This document shows, piece after piece, positions 32,041 to 42,784 of a stretch of DNA of 64,000 nucleotides. The position numbers and the translations under genes are program-made. Location of the stretch: the NCBI GenBank assembly GCA_024195585.1, contig SWBL01000286.1, positions 1-64,000 on the forward strand, given 5' to 3'. Under the pieces are notes generated by a model. The model saw nothing but the letters and a program-made list of their open reading frames with translations. It was not told where the DNA came from and did no database searches. This DNA is from Aureobasidium sp. EXF-3400. Lineage: Eukaryota; Ascomycota; Dothideomycetes; Dothideales; Saccotheciaceae. Numbering within the stretch: the stretch's first letter is position 1; the number at the start of each line of letters is the position of its first letter.

Positions 32041-32659
32041 ATGTCGACCTCCGCCCGCCGCCGTTTGATGCGTGACTTTAAGGTGCGAGCAGTTTGACGT
32101 CTATCTCGACATGATCTTGTGGCTAACGGCTATCTCTGCAGCGTATGCAAACCGATCCCCCTGCTGGAGTTTCAGCCTCGCCTATAGCCGACAATGTCAT
32201 GACCTGGTATGCTTGAACTTGGGCCTTGGTCGGCGACACGTGCTCATACAGCGTATAGGAACGCAGTCATTATTGGACCCTCAGACACACCCTTCGAAGA
32301 CGGCACATTCAGACTCGTCATGCATTTTGAAGAGCAATACCCCAACAAGCCTCCGGGCGTCAAGTTCATCAGCACCATGTTCCATCCCAATGTCTACGCC
32401 ACGGGCGAGTTGTGTCTAGACATTCTGCAGAACCGCTGGAGTCCCACATACGATGTCGCCGCCATCCTGACCAGCATCCAAAGGTGTGTGAGGCTGCACG
32501 ATAGTCTTGCCAGCCAGACTAACATGGCTAAACAGTTTGCTTAACGATCCCAACACCAGCTCGCCGGCCAACGTCGAGGCATCGAATCTGTACAAGGACA
32601 ACCGCAAGGAATACTACAAGCGCGTGCGCGAGACGGTCGAGAAGAGCTGGGAAGACTGA
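32041..32659 (+). CDS. rad6: Ubiquitin-conjugating enzyme E2 Rad6/Ubc2
   Basis: Four exons: 32041..32082, 32142..32206, 32259..32483 and 32536..32659; introns 52-59 nt, all with GT/AG ends. Product 151 residues. It starts [14 protein letters not shown], the conserved Rad6 N terminus. The HPN box is FHPNVY, the active-site cysteine lies in GELCLDIL, and the end is [11 protein letters not shown]. It has no long acidic tail as in budding yeast. Rad6 works with Rad18-type E3s to ubiquitinate PCNA in post-replication repair and with Bre1 to ubiquitinate histone H2B, in the nucleus. Nothing unusual in length or motifs. Confidence 0.96.
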
Positions 32660-33417
32660 AGATTCTGTGAAGTCAGGTATAGAGTTGATATGATTCAGCG
32701 AGGCGTTTGGCATGGGCGTTGCGACATTGGGAGTTCTCGAGGCACTGCATTTCCGCTGCTATATTACGGCGCGTAAGACACGAAACATGATACATGGATG
32801 GAGCAAGATGAGTCCAGGCTGTTCACAGTATGATGACGGCCATGTCAAATACAAAACAGCTTGGAGAACAAGCCTGTACCAAAAGATAAAGTCGATTTGT
32901 GCACATGGTGTCGGAGTTGTGGCGGCGGCGTAATGGATCATGAGCGACGAGGGGCTGATATAGGGCTGACTCAGGCTGAAACGCTGAAACCGGGGCTGCT
33001 GGCCGAGGGCTGCTTGGCGGCCATGAGGATGCGGTTGCTGTTCAGAAGACACAGAGACAGAAAGGTGGAAAGAATGTTATTGTAAATTGCTGCTAGCATC
33101 TCGAATTGTTCTGGAAGCATGTAACGGTCGTCTCGGTGTTTTTATAATATTTGTATACAGTGGAACGGCGGTTGCTGTGAAGCTTATCGATTCAGGCTTT
33201 TGAGTTTGGCCCTGGCCCCTTGTTGATTTACAAGTCACGGTCCCACAAGTCCTTGACCAACTTCTCCAGACGTGCACCGCCGTGCGTGCATCCTGCATAC
33301 GTTGGCGCCGACTCTCTCTTAGCCTCTGTTTCCTCAGTCGCCCGCCTACTCTGCCCTTGGGAGAAAGAGAGTCGATTCCCTAACAAGCAGGCCACCACCT
33401 GCTGCAACCCGGCCATC
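32660..33417. other. Intergenic, kinesin promoter
   Basis: No gene seen. The last ~150 bp before the kinesin ATG are pyrimidine-rich leader. Confidence 0.45.
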
Positions 33418-36366
33418 ATGGCGTAAGTCGACGCCAAACCCCTCCACCCTCATAATCACAACCCCGTGCTGACACCAACACGCAGGAGCAACTCTATCAA
33501 GGGTACGTCTGTGTCGCCTCGAAGACGCCTCTCACTCCAACCTCTGCCCCTCACCGCTAACATCCCCCAGTCGTCGCTCGTTTCAGGCCGCAAAACAAAG
33601 TCGAACTCGCCAGCGGAGGTACTCCCATCGTCCAGTTCGAGAGTCCCGATACCTGTAATGTGCAATCAAGAGATGGCGGCGGCGGCGCCTTCACCTTCGA
33701 TCGCGTTTTCGACATGGCCTGTCGCCAGTCCGATGTCTTCGACTTCTCCATCCGTCCCACCGTCGACGATATTCTCAATGGTTACAATGGAACTGTTTTC
33801 GCCTATGGTCAGACCGGTGCCGGAAAGTCGTATACCATGATGGGTTCAGACATTGGCAGCAACGACCACAAGGGTGTCATCCCGCGTATCACTGAGCAGA
33901 TCTTCGCTTCCATCATGGCCAGCGAGAGCAACATCGAGTACACGGTGCGAGTCAGCTACATGGAGATCTACATGGAACGTATTCGCGATTTACTCGTTCC
34001 GCAAAACGACAACTTGCCTATTCACGAGGAGAAGAACCGCGGCGTCTACGTCAAGGGCCTTATGGAAGTTTACGTCAGCAGCGTCGATGAAGTCTATCAG
34101 ATCCTGGAGCGAGGAGGCATGTCTCGCGCTGTCGCTGCTACAAACATGAATCAAGAGTCGTCTCGTTCTCATTCAATCTTTGTCATCACAGTTGGTCAAA
34201 AGAACGTCGAGACCGGAAGCGTCAAGTCGGGTCAATTGTTCCTGGTCGATCTGGCTGGTTCGGAAAAGGTTGGAAAGACAGGAGCCAGTGGTCAAACACT
34301 CGAGGAAGCAAAGAAGATCAACAAGTCGTTGAGTGCTCTCGGCATGGTCATCAACGCCTTGACAGATGGCAAATCCTCTCACGTTCCCTACCGCGATTCG
34401 AAACTCACTCGTATCCTACAAGAATCCCTCGGTGGTAACTCGCGCACCACCCTCATCATCAACTGTTCGCCTTCAAGCTACAACGACTCCGAAACCGTCT
34501 CCACCCTGCGCTTCGGTATGCGAGCCAAGTCGATTAAGAACAAAGCCAAGGTCAACCAAGAACTTTCCCCTGCCGAACTCAAAGCTCTTCTTCGCAAAGC
34601 CCAATCCCAAGTCTCAAACTTCGAAACATACATCTCAACCCTCGAATCAGAAGTCGGCTCCTGGCGAAAGGGTCAAAATGTACCAAAAGAGCAATGGACT
34701 CCTACACTCAAGGGCGGACCTGCCAAGTCTGCACCTCGCCCTGCTACTCCCTCGCTCCTCAGCGAACAACGAAAAGGTGCCGAGACACCGTCAAGGCCGG
34801 ACTCAAGACTGGAGTTGGAACGCGCAGGTACCCCGACAACTGCTCTGGAAAAGGACGAAAGAGAAGAATTTCTACGACGAGAGAACGAGTTGCAAGACCA
34901 GCTTGCTGAGAAAGAGTCTGTTATTGCTACAACCGAGAAGGCCCTCCAAGACACACGTCAAGAGTTGCGCGACCTGAGAGAAACACACGGTCGTGTCAAC
35001 AAGGACAACGAGAAGCTCGCCGGCGATGTCGAGGGTCTCAAAATGCAAGTTGAGCGCATCACTTTCGAAACAAAGGAGGAATCCATCATGATGGACAGTC
35101 TTAAGGAAGCCAACAACGACCTTTCGAATGAACTCGATGAGCTGCGCAAAGAATTGCTCGAGGCCAAGATGAATGCCCGCGAGACATCAGCTGTCATTGA
35201 TGAAAAGGAGAAGTTGAAGAAGGAGCGCATGGCCCAAATGATGGCCGGCTTCGATCTTGGAGACGAGGTCTTCTCAGAGAATGAACGCAACGTACAAGAA
35301 GCCATCAAGCAGCTTGATGTCCTTCTAGAGTCTGCTTCGAACGGTGAAGCTCTTGGCCTCGAGCCCCTGACCAAACTCAGAGAGAGATTGGTCGCAACTC
35401 AAGGCGCTATCCGCCAGGTAGATCACTCGAGCCAAGGTGGCGCCCTGGAGTACAAGCTTTTGACCGTACAGAAGCAATACGAAGAGCTCCTGCAAACGAA
35501 CCTGTCCGAGACTGACGTCGAGGATGTCAAGCGTCGTCTTCAAGCATCGCTAGCATCGCATACCGACGGTCAAGCAGGATCTTCGGATCTCAACGCTGCC
35601 CTGGTTCGCCAGCAAGAGGAGAATACTCGCATGCGTAACGAAGTCGAGTCTCTGAGGAGGCAAACAGTCAACGGAGCAAATGGCGCAAAGTCATTGCACC
35701 AACAACTGGCAGACTTCGACGCCATGAAGAAGTCGCTGATGCGTGACCTGCAGAATCGTTGCGAACGTGTTGTCGAACTTGAGATTTCGCTCGATTCGAC
35801 ACGAGAACAATACAACAGCGTTCTTCGCTCAGCAAACAGCAAGCAGCAACAGAAGAAGCTGGCCTTCCTCGAACGCAACCTGGAACAGCTGACCCAAGTC
35901 CAAAGGCAACTGGTCGAGCAAAACGCCCAACTCAAGAAGGAGGTCGCCATTGCTGATCGCAAGCTTGCGGCACGTGGAGAGCGCATCCACGGTCTCGAGC
36001 AATTGCTAGGCGAGAGTCAGGAGAAGCTCATGCAGGCCAACCATCGGTATGTCAACTCCACCTGCCTACACATTTCAGGTCGATCGTCGCTAACACATAT
36101 CTCACAGTTTCGAAGCCCAGCTCACGGCAGTAAAAGAACGCCTCGAAGCCGCCAAAGTCAGCGCTGCCTCCCGCAACGGCACCATGACCAGCACAGGCGG
36201 TGCAGCACCCAATGGTTTTGGCAGCGAACTCGGCAGCCGCATCGCAAAGCCCCTTCGCGGTGGCGGCGGTGCTGGTCCCATGGTACCCACCCTCGCTGGC
36301 CTACAACAACAATCACAGCAGGAGGGCCCAAAACGCAGCAGCTGGTTCTTCAACCAGCGCACCTAA
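33418..36366 (+). CDS. Conventional kinesin heavy chain (kinesin-1)
   Basis: Four coding exons: 33418..33422 (5 nt), 33486..33502 (17 nt), 33571..36046 and 36108..36366; about 918 residues. The first two tiny exons are required to give MASNSIKVVARFRPQN, the canonical kinesin start. Motor motifs: P-loop GQTGAGKSYTMMG near residue 87, switch I NQESSRSHSIF, switch II VDLAGSEKVGKT, and the neck-side YRDSKLTRILQESLGG. A long coiled-coil stalk follows and the tail ends in a Gly/Pro-rich region and WFFNQRT. Fungal kinesin-1 is a plus-end microtubule motor for vesicles, dynein and organelles in hyphal tip growth. An annotation tool could easily start translation inside exon 3 and lose the N terminus. 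Confidence 0.95.
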
Positions 36367-37076
36367 GAATCGATGAGTTAGTCTTTGCGGTGTTGTTCCT
36401 AGTGCTCGCTTTTGGGTTGTTGGTTTGGTAGATTCTTTGCATCGTGACGAAGAAAGACAGTTGCATTTAGAAAGGCGTTCTTTTGCGTGTGGTCGGTTGT
36501 TTCCCTCTAAGCATCATCTAGTTTTCGCCGGCGGATCACGTTCCTCGTCTTTCGTTTGAGCCGTTAATCCTCTTCCTTCCTCTATCATGAAAACAAATTA
36601 CAGACCCTGGTTCTCCTTCACTCATATCTTCATGTCTTTCCCATTCACCAGTGCACATCGGCTTGTTCATTCGAGATTGCAACACCAAAGTACTTGAGTT
36701 GCTCCTATGATACTAGAGTTTCACGAATGAGTATATGAATGAGGGGAAAGAGTAATTATTGAGCCTTCTTCCATTTCTATCACATCTGTTGGAAATGGCA
36801 GGAGTGCACTGGAAAAGAAAACGCCATTCGCTAAAATTACACACACGCCTTGAAAGCTCCTTCCATATCGGCTCCCATGGAAAGAGATGCTGCCCATTCG
36901 CTCCTGAATGCTTTCCGTCATGATCTCCCTGAGATTTGCCGAATCTTGTTTTAGTCACCAGAACACCATCGCTTGATTTTTAGAACTCCATGTAATGCTT
37001 GTGATGCAGAAATCCTCGCTCGCCGAGTACGCCAGAAAAGAGAAGAGAAGAAAGAGTGGTGGAGACATCATGCGCT
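36367..37076. other. Convergent 3' intergenic, no gene seen
   Basis: Between the 3' ends of kinesin (plus) and cullin-3 (minus). Only short frames; nothing recognised. Confidence 0.45.
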
Positions 37077-39649
37077 CTATGCAAGGTAGCGGTACGAAGG
37101 CAGCTTGGCATCTTCAATACGCTCCAGGTACTCGCGCTCAATCAAACTCTCAATCTTCTTCTTGATCATGGTGACGTCGGGTTTGAATTGCTGACTCAAT
37201 TGCGTGAGAGTCTCATTGATGAGCTGTTGGTGAGACAATTCCTTGCGTTGCTTCATGATGCGCACAATAGCTGCTTCAATAACAAAGCCGCGAGAGTCGT
37301 TGTTCTTCTTTTCGGTATCTTTACGCTCTTTGTCGTTTTCGACCTTGTTGCCTGCGGTGACGACGCCGACCTTGACTTTGATGAACTTGGATGTGAACTT
37401 TTCGTTGAAGGAGAAGCGGTCGGTGGGCTTGACGTCTTTGCTCATGGGCTCCTTGACGAGGATGCGAGTCTTGGGCGCCACGGCGAGTGACTGCAGATTT
37501 CTGATGAGTTCATTTCGTGGGATGTTTGTTTGGGCGGCAATCTCTTCGTAAGTGAGGGTGCCGTCGGCTGGAAGGTCGTTGAACAGAGACAGAATAATCA
37601 TCATGTAGGTCGACACGTTGAGCTCATGCGTCCTGGTCTTGGGAGGGCCGCCGTCTTTGCTGGGAAGCTTGAAGTGTCCTTTGATATCAGCTGTACCCAT
37701 GCCGCCTTGCCAGCTGAGTACTCGGCCAGAGTACTTGGTGGTGTAATACTGCTCGAAACTCGTCTTGATCTTCTCGACTGCAGGAGGATAAATGGTCTTG
37801 AGCTCTCCTTCCTCGTCATGTCCTCTCATGCTCTCGACTGGCCATGTCATGCTGGTGAGGACGTTGATGCTGAGATCGATCCTCTTGGGGTCATTTCCGC
37901 CGAGTTTCGAGACATACGTCTGGTAGCCTGAAGTGAGTTCTTCCGAGAGAGACATATCCTTGAACATAGCTTCCATCTTGAGTGTGAAACTGTTACCGAG
38001 CTCGATCTTCATGCGACCCAACATCTGCTTCTCAACGTCCAGGCTGACAGACTTGCCCATCAGCAAGCGTTTTGAGAGATGCTTCTTGTAATATGTCTCG
38101 AAAATGTCCTTGTCCTGGAGGTAGCGAACCAGAGTAATGGCCTTTTCAAGCACTTGATCAACCTCTTCCTCGGTCTTACCCTTGATTCCCTTCTTCATGT
38201 TGTCGTCAATAAACAGGGAAATGTACTCGGAGCTTCTCTGAAGAGCGTTGATCGTGTCGGAGAAACTTCGAGTCTGGGCGGTTTGTAGAACTTGGTCCTG
38301 ATTGAAAGCGACTTTCCAGATACGGTCGAAACGGTCCTTCAGATCCAGTACATCCTGGACCCACTTCAAAGCTGCCACGGTCTGTTGGTTGACCTTCTCT
38401 ACTGGTTTTGCCTTTTCTCCGTCTTCGGCGGGTGCTGGCTGAGCGGCCGGTTGTGAAGTTGGCTGGTTCATAGCGTTGCTGTTCACATTCGTTCCCATCT
38501 CCTGGATGATCTTTTGAATGGCTTTCGTCAGCTCGGGCTTCTTTGGGTCCACTCTGCTCTCCAGCTCAAAGACCAGACCAAGATCTTCGTGCCTGTCGTT
38601 CGCGACCATGAACTGTATTCCACTGTCCATCTCGATCAAGGCCTTTATTTGTTGACGAATGAGCTCATCCTCAACCACCTTGATGATTTTTGTCGAAGTC
38701 GACTCCGAGATTGTGGAACGACAGCGATCCGCTTCTTCATCCAGTCTCCTTCTGACATGTCGACAGTATGTACCTGCATCCGACTCTTTCAATAGTCGTT
38801 CGCTCTCCTCGCGGTAGAATACTGCGCTTTTGGCGAGGAACTCTTGTTCGAACTTTGTGAGGTATAGCTTTTCGTCTTCTCCTTCTGCGTCTGTCTCGAA
38901 CAGACCTTCCAGCATGTATGTGTTTGCCTTGATCAAAGACTTGTCGATGTAATCGCCGTCACGGTCCATGCGGATCTGGTCGAGGATGACGGCGTTCAAG
39001 GTATCGAGGAAGGAAAGGGAGGCTGGAGTAGAGGCGATTGCGGTCGAGTACAGGATGCTATCCCTGAAGAGACTCATGGCCTTTGAGAAGATGGATGGTT
39101 GTCTGGTGTCGGCACAGTAGACGCGGTCCATGTACATGAGGACGTCTGTCAACATGCTCATAGAGGTTTGGTGATCTTGCCAGGCAGACTTCAGAGCAGC
39201 AAGGAAGCGGGTACCAGCTTCGCGACGTTCGGGAGCGGTAGCACTGGCGTCAATGGAGGAGTCGGAGTCATCGGCGAGGATGTTGGCGTGCAAGGTGCGA
39301 GCAATGTCGACTCGGACAGCAGTGGACAGCCAGTTGGTCTCGAAATCGGCAACCTTTTTGTACAAGTCGTCGCCCTTCTTCTTGAGTACAATTTTGTATG
39401 CGGCGCGGTAGAGCTGTTCGAAGGAGAGAGCGGAAGCGTTCTTGGTATGGATCTCGCCAAAAGCATGCGAAAGAGTTGACCATGTTTCTTCGAAGTCAAC
39501 ATCGTTGGCACCAGCGACGCCCTGTTTGCGATTCATGTTAGAGAAAGTTGAAGGATGACGGAGTGCGGGCTTCATGGTGGAAGCAATAGATATTGAAGAG
39601 GACTCACCCTTCTAGGAGCACGAGTCTTTGTGCGCTGACGGCTGGCCAT
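37077..39649 (-). CDS. cul3: Cullin-3 scaffold of BTB-type ubiquitin ligases
   Basis: Two exons: 39649..39608 (14 codons, MASRQRTKTRAPRR) and 39521..37077, with an 86-nt intron; 828 residues. The N-terminal cullin repeats begin FEETWSTLSHAFGEI. The cullin-homology domain includes FEQYYTTKYSGRVLSW, and the C-terminal winged-helix holds the neddylation site in AAIVRIMKQRKELSH. It ends in the invariant cullin terminus YLERIEDAKLPSYRYLA. Cullin-3 assembles with BTB substrate adaptors and the RING protein Rbx1. An alternative ATG inside the intron is in frame, so intron retention could give a second N terminus. It shares a 438-bp head-to-head promoter with the Tim15 gene. Confidence 0.94.
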
Positions 39650-40087
39650 GATTGTGGTGTTGTGAGAAGATAATTCTTGTCTCGAGCTTTCTTGTCTTTT
39701 GGAAGGTGGCGGGGTTGGAGAGCCGTTGCAACTCGGTAGTGACAGCGGACAGCTTTGGCTTTGGCGCGCTCAGGGTCTTTGTTGCTGTTTTGTGCGAGAA
39801 GCTTCGTGTCAAAAGTCTCTAGGCAAGACGAATGACGGAGTGAAGAGCGATGAGTAATAAAGACATGTGACTGGGTTCAAGAACATGAAGACAGCGGGGA
39901 TGCTCTGAGTGATATCTACCATCAGCAGCTCCGGCGATGGCAGCTGCTCGCCGCATTCGGAAAGCACCAACTCCCGCGCACGGTCCACCTGGCAGAATTC
40001 CTCGCCGCCCAGTGACGCAGCCGCAAACAGTTGGATTGCGACAGTTCACTTTCACTCTGCCACTGTCTGACTACCAACCCCTGTGCC
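39650..40087. promoter_or_regulatory. Head-to-head promoter region of cullin-3 and Tim15
   Basis: 438 bp between two divergent ATGs, with no ORF of its own. Co-regulation is possible but not shown. Confidence 0.5.
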
Positions 40088-40672
40088 ATGTCTCTTCCCT
40101 CCGCAACCCGTGCCCTGCAGCGTATCTGCCTGCGCCAGCCTTCAGTCACCCACACATGCCGTCAACAACTCCGACACCTCTCGTCGCGACCCTCGTCGGC
40201 ATTCCCGCCTCTCCTCCGCATTCAATCACATCTTCCACCTACCTTTCAATCACAACAGCGACGATATGAATCAACAGCGAAGCCATTGACCGACCGTCCC
40301 GATGAACTACCCAAGCCTGAAGCTCGTGAGGAGGTCCCTTCATATGAGATGACCTTCACTTGCAAGCCATGCTCGACTCGTTCCTCGCACCGCATGTCCA
40401 AGCAAGGCTACCATCACGGCACAATTCTCATCACATGTCCTGGCTGCAAGAACAGACATTTGATTGCCGACCACTTGAAGGTCCGTGATCAAAGTCTCAT
40501 CTACCTCCCGTCCATTGCTAACATGTTCTAGATCTTCTCCGACAAAAGTATCACTCTGGAAGACATTCTCGCAGAAAAAGGACAACTGCTGAAGAAGGGT
40601 GCTCTGGACTCTGAGAGCGACTTGGAGTTCTGGGACGACGGCACCCAGACTGAGCGTGTCAAGAAGCCTTGA
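40088..40672 (+). CDS. Tim15/Zim17/Hep1 DNL-type zinc-finger protein of mitochondria
   Basis: Two exons, 40088..40480 and 40532..40672 (51-nt intron, GTCCGT donor, CTAAC branch), 177 residues. The N-terminal ~65 residues are rich in Arg/Ser/Gln without acids, a mitochondrial presequence. The core has two CxxC pairs (CKPC and CPGC) separated by about 25 residues, the [17 protein letters not shown] signature, and [12 protein letters not shown], equivalent to the DNL-type region. These proteins keep the matrix Hsp70 (Ssc1) soluble and support import and Fe-S cluster biogenesis. The acidic/charged C terminus is ordinary for fungi. Confidence 0.93.
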
Positions 40673-40870
40673 ATTTATCCCGACCATCACTCATAATGCA
40701 GCTGGTCTGCACTGTCCATCAGCATGCCTCGGCCAGGCCACTATAATACTTCCCTACTCCATCAGCTCTCTCCGCCATATATCATAGACCATTGCTTGGG
40801 AACATTCGAGGATATACAACCATGCATAGATATAAAATAGAAATCGACTTTCTTTACTACAAAAAACAAT

Positions 40871-42460
40871 CTACGCTTTTCTGCCGATGCTGACATCGAG
40901 TCTGCTAATGAGATATGCGACTCCGAAAGTACCCATGAGGGAGCTGAAGATGACAATTGGCTTCCTGAAGCCTGCGAGGAAGGGGTAATCGTAAGTCACG
41001 ATAAGGTCCTTGCCGCGGAAGTCGTCGACAACGTTCAAAGCAGTAAGCTTGAGCGTCGAGCGGCCCACTGTATCCATGAAGGTACGGTGTGTGCTGACCT
41101 CGGACGAGATGATGGGAACCTTGGTCTCGAACTTGATGTTACTGTAATTTTTGTTAGTTTTGGTAGTTTATTGCGCCGATCAGGAAACAAAACTCACGTT
41201 GCGCCCTCGGGGAGGACAATTCTGACAGTCAACTTCTCAATCTCCAGACCCTCGGGTTGCTTGGGCCCCTCGAGGAAAGGGACCTTGAGGACGTAACCAT
41301 CACCAGTCTTGAGCTTGCGCAAAAAGCTCTTGAGATCGTTGTCCCAACCGACCTTGAAGCTGTACTTCCAGCCACCAAATACTGGGTAACGGGGCTTGAG
41401 CTGAAGCAAAGCCTCCTTGGGGGTGTTTCTGGGACGGAAGCGCGAAGTGCTGACATTGCCGATGTCGTCAATGAAGTAGGGGTTTGCGCTTCCAATGATG
41501 AGGGGGTACTCGAGTTCCTTGAGAGCCGAGGTAGGGGGGTTGAAGTACTGGGTTTGTTGCCATTGGACACGCGAAAACTGCTTCTTGAGGGCGGCACCTC
41601 TGTTCTCGAGCCAGTAGCGCTCCTCAGTAGCGATGTTACCTCCCCAGTGACTGACTTCGATATCACGCTCGACAAGAGTGGCATGCAGCAGAGGCTTGGT
41701 GAACTCGTATCTCAGCGAGACGGGCTGGTTGGCACCGGCAGGAACCTCGCCGTAGGGACCGTAGGTAAAGGTGACACCCTGCTTGACGGGATCCTCCTGA
41801 CCCTCGGCGTTGGTGCCGACAACAGTGTATTCAGGGACGTCGTTGGTGGGCATCTTGAGCTTGGTCTTTTGCTTCATGGTCTTGTAGGCCGAGTTGGTGT
41901 AGGCATTGAGGGTGATCTGGACATATTGCTTGTCGGCCTGGTTGATGGTGGCAGGCAGAGGGCTCAGGGCGGACAGGATCGAGTAGGTGATAGACAAGGT
42001 GATCTTCTCCTTGGGGGCCAAGGGTGAGGGGAAGGTGACGCGGTAGTACTCGATAGGGCTACTCTGTCAGCGCACTCTGGAAAGCTTCATAGGTTGACCT
42101 AACTCACCTGTATGTGTCAATGCCGACAATCTCCGGGCTAGAGAAGATGGCGTCGGGCTTGTTCTTGTCCTTGACATCCAGGCCTCCGACTCTGGCAATC
42201 AGATCCTGAGGGAAAGGCAAGTAGTAGTCCTGCTGAGGCTTCGAGTCGATGTTCTCGACAACGACATTGATCGTTTCGCGAGGGTACTCCTTCTCCAGGT
42301 TGACGGTTCGTACAAGGTTGGTGTGCTGGAAGACCTGCGGAGGCTCGAAGATGCCCTTGAGCATCTGCTTGGAGACATCGGGGTTGCTGAGGTTGGCCTC
42401 GGCGTTTACGAAGGACAGCAGTGCTGCGGCGCAGCCTGCGAGCAAACTCGTAGTCCTCAT
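40871..42460 (-). CDS. ost1: Oligosaccharyltransferase subunit OST1 (ribophorin I)
   Basis: Three exons: 42460..42108, 42058..41198 and 41141..40871, introns 49 and 56 nt, 494 residues. A signal peptide (MRTTSLLAGCAAALLSFVNA) precedes a lumenal ribophorin-I region with VVVENIDSKPQQDYYLPFP, FTYGPYGEVPAGANQPVSLRYE cores (only fragments quoted) and VSHWGGNIATEERYWLENRGA, all strongly family-typical. A single C-terminal transmembrane helix (PIVIFSSLMGTFGVAYLIS) is followed by a short cytosolic tail. OST1 is an essential subunit of the ER complex that transfers the dolichol-linked glycan to nascent Asn residues. The divergent neighbour starts 324 bp away. Confidence 0.95.
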
Positions 42461-42784
42461 GGTGCTTATGTGAATTGGAGAGTTGCTGAGGATTGAAGCA
42501 TCCAGCCGATAGCTCTCCAGCTTTGGTGGAAGCGTGGCCTCTCGCTCTCGGCCCACCTTCCCCCGACTCGCCGCGTCATCCAATCGCGACTTCCTCTAAA
42601 TGCCATCCGACCTCTATCACTACCGCGACAAATTATCTCATCTCCGCCATTGCGTTCTCTGGAAAACACTGCCTTGTCATCGATCCGGTCACTGTTGCGC
42701 ATTGACTAGGCCTGTTTAATCGGGTCCTTGTGTTCTCTACCCAGCATTGAATCTCAATCCCAAGAATTGCTTCAACTGCTGTAA
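42461..42784. promoter_or_regulatory. Head-to-head promoter region of OST1 and PsuG-PfkB
   Basis: 324 bp between divergent start codons; no ORF of its own. Confidence 0.5.
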
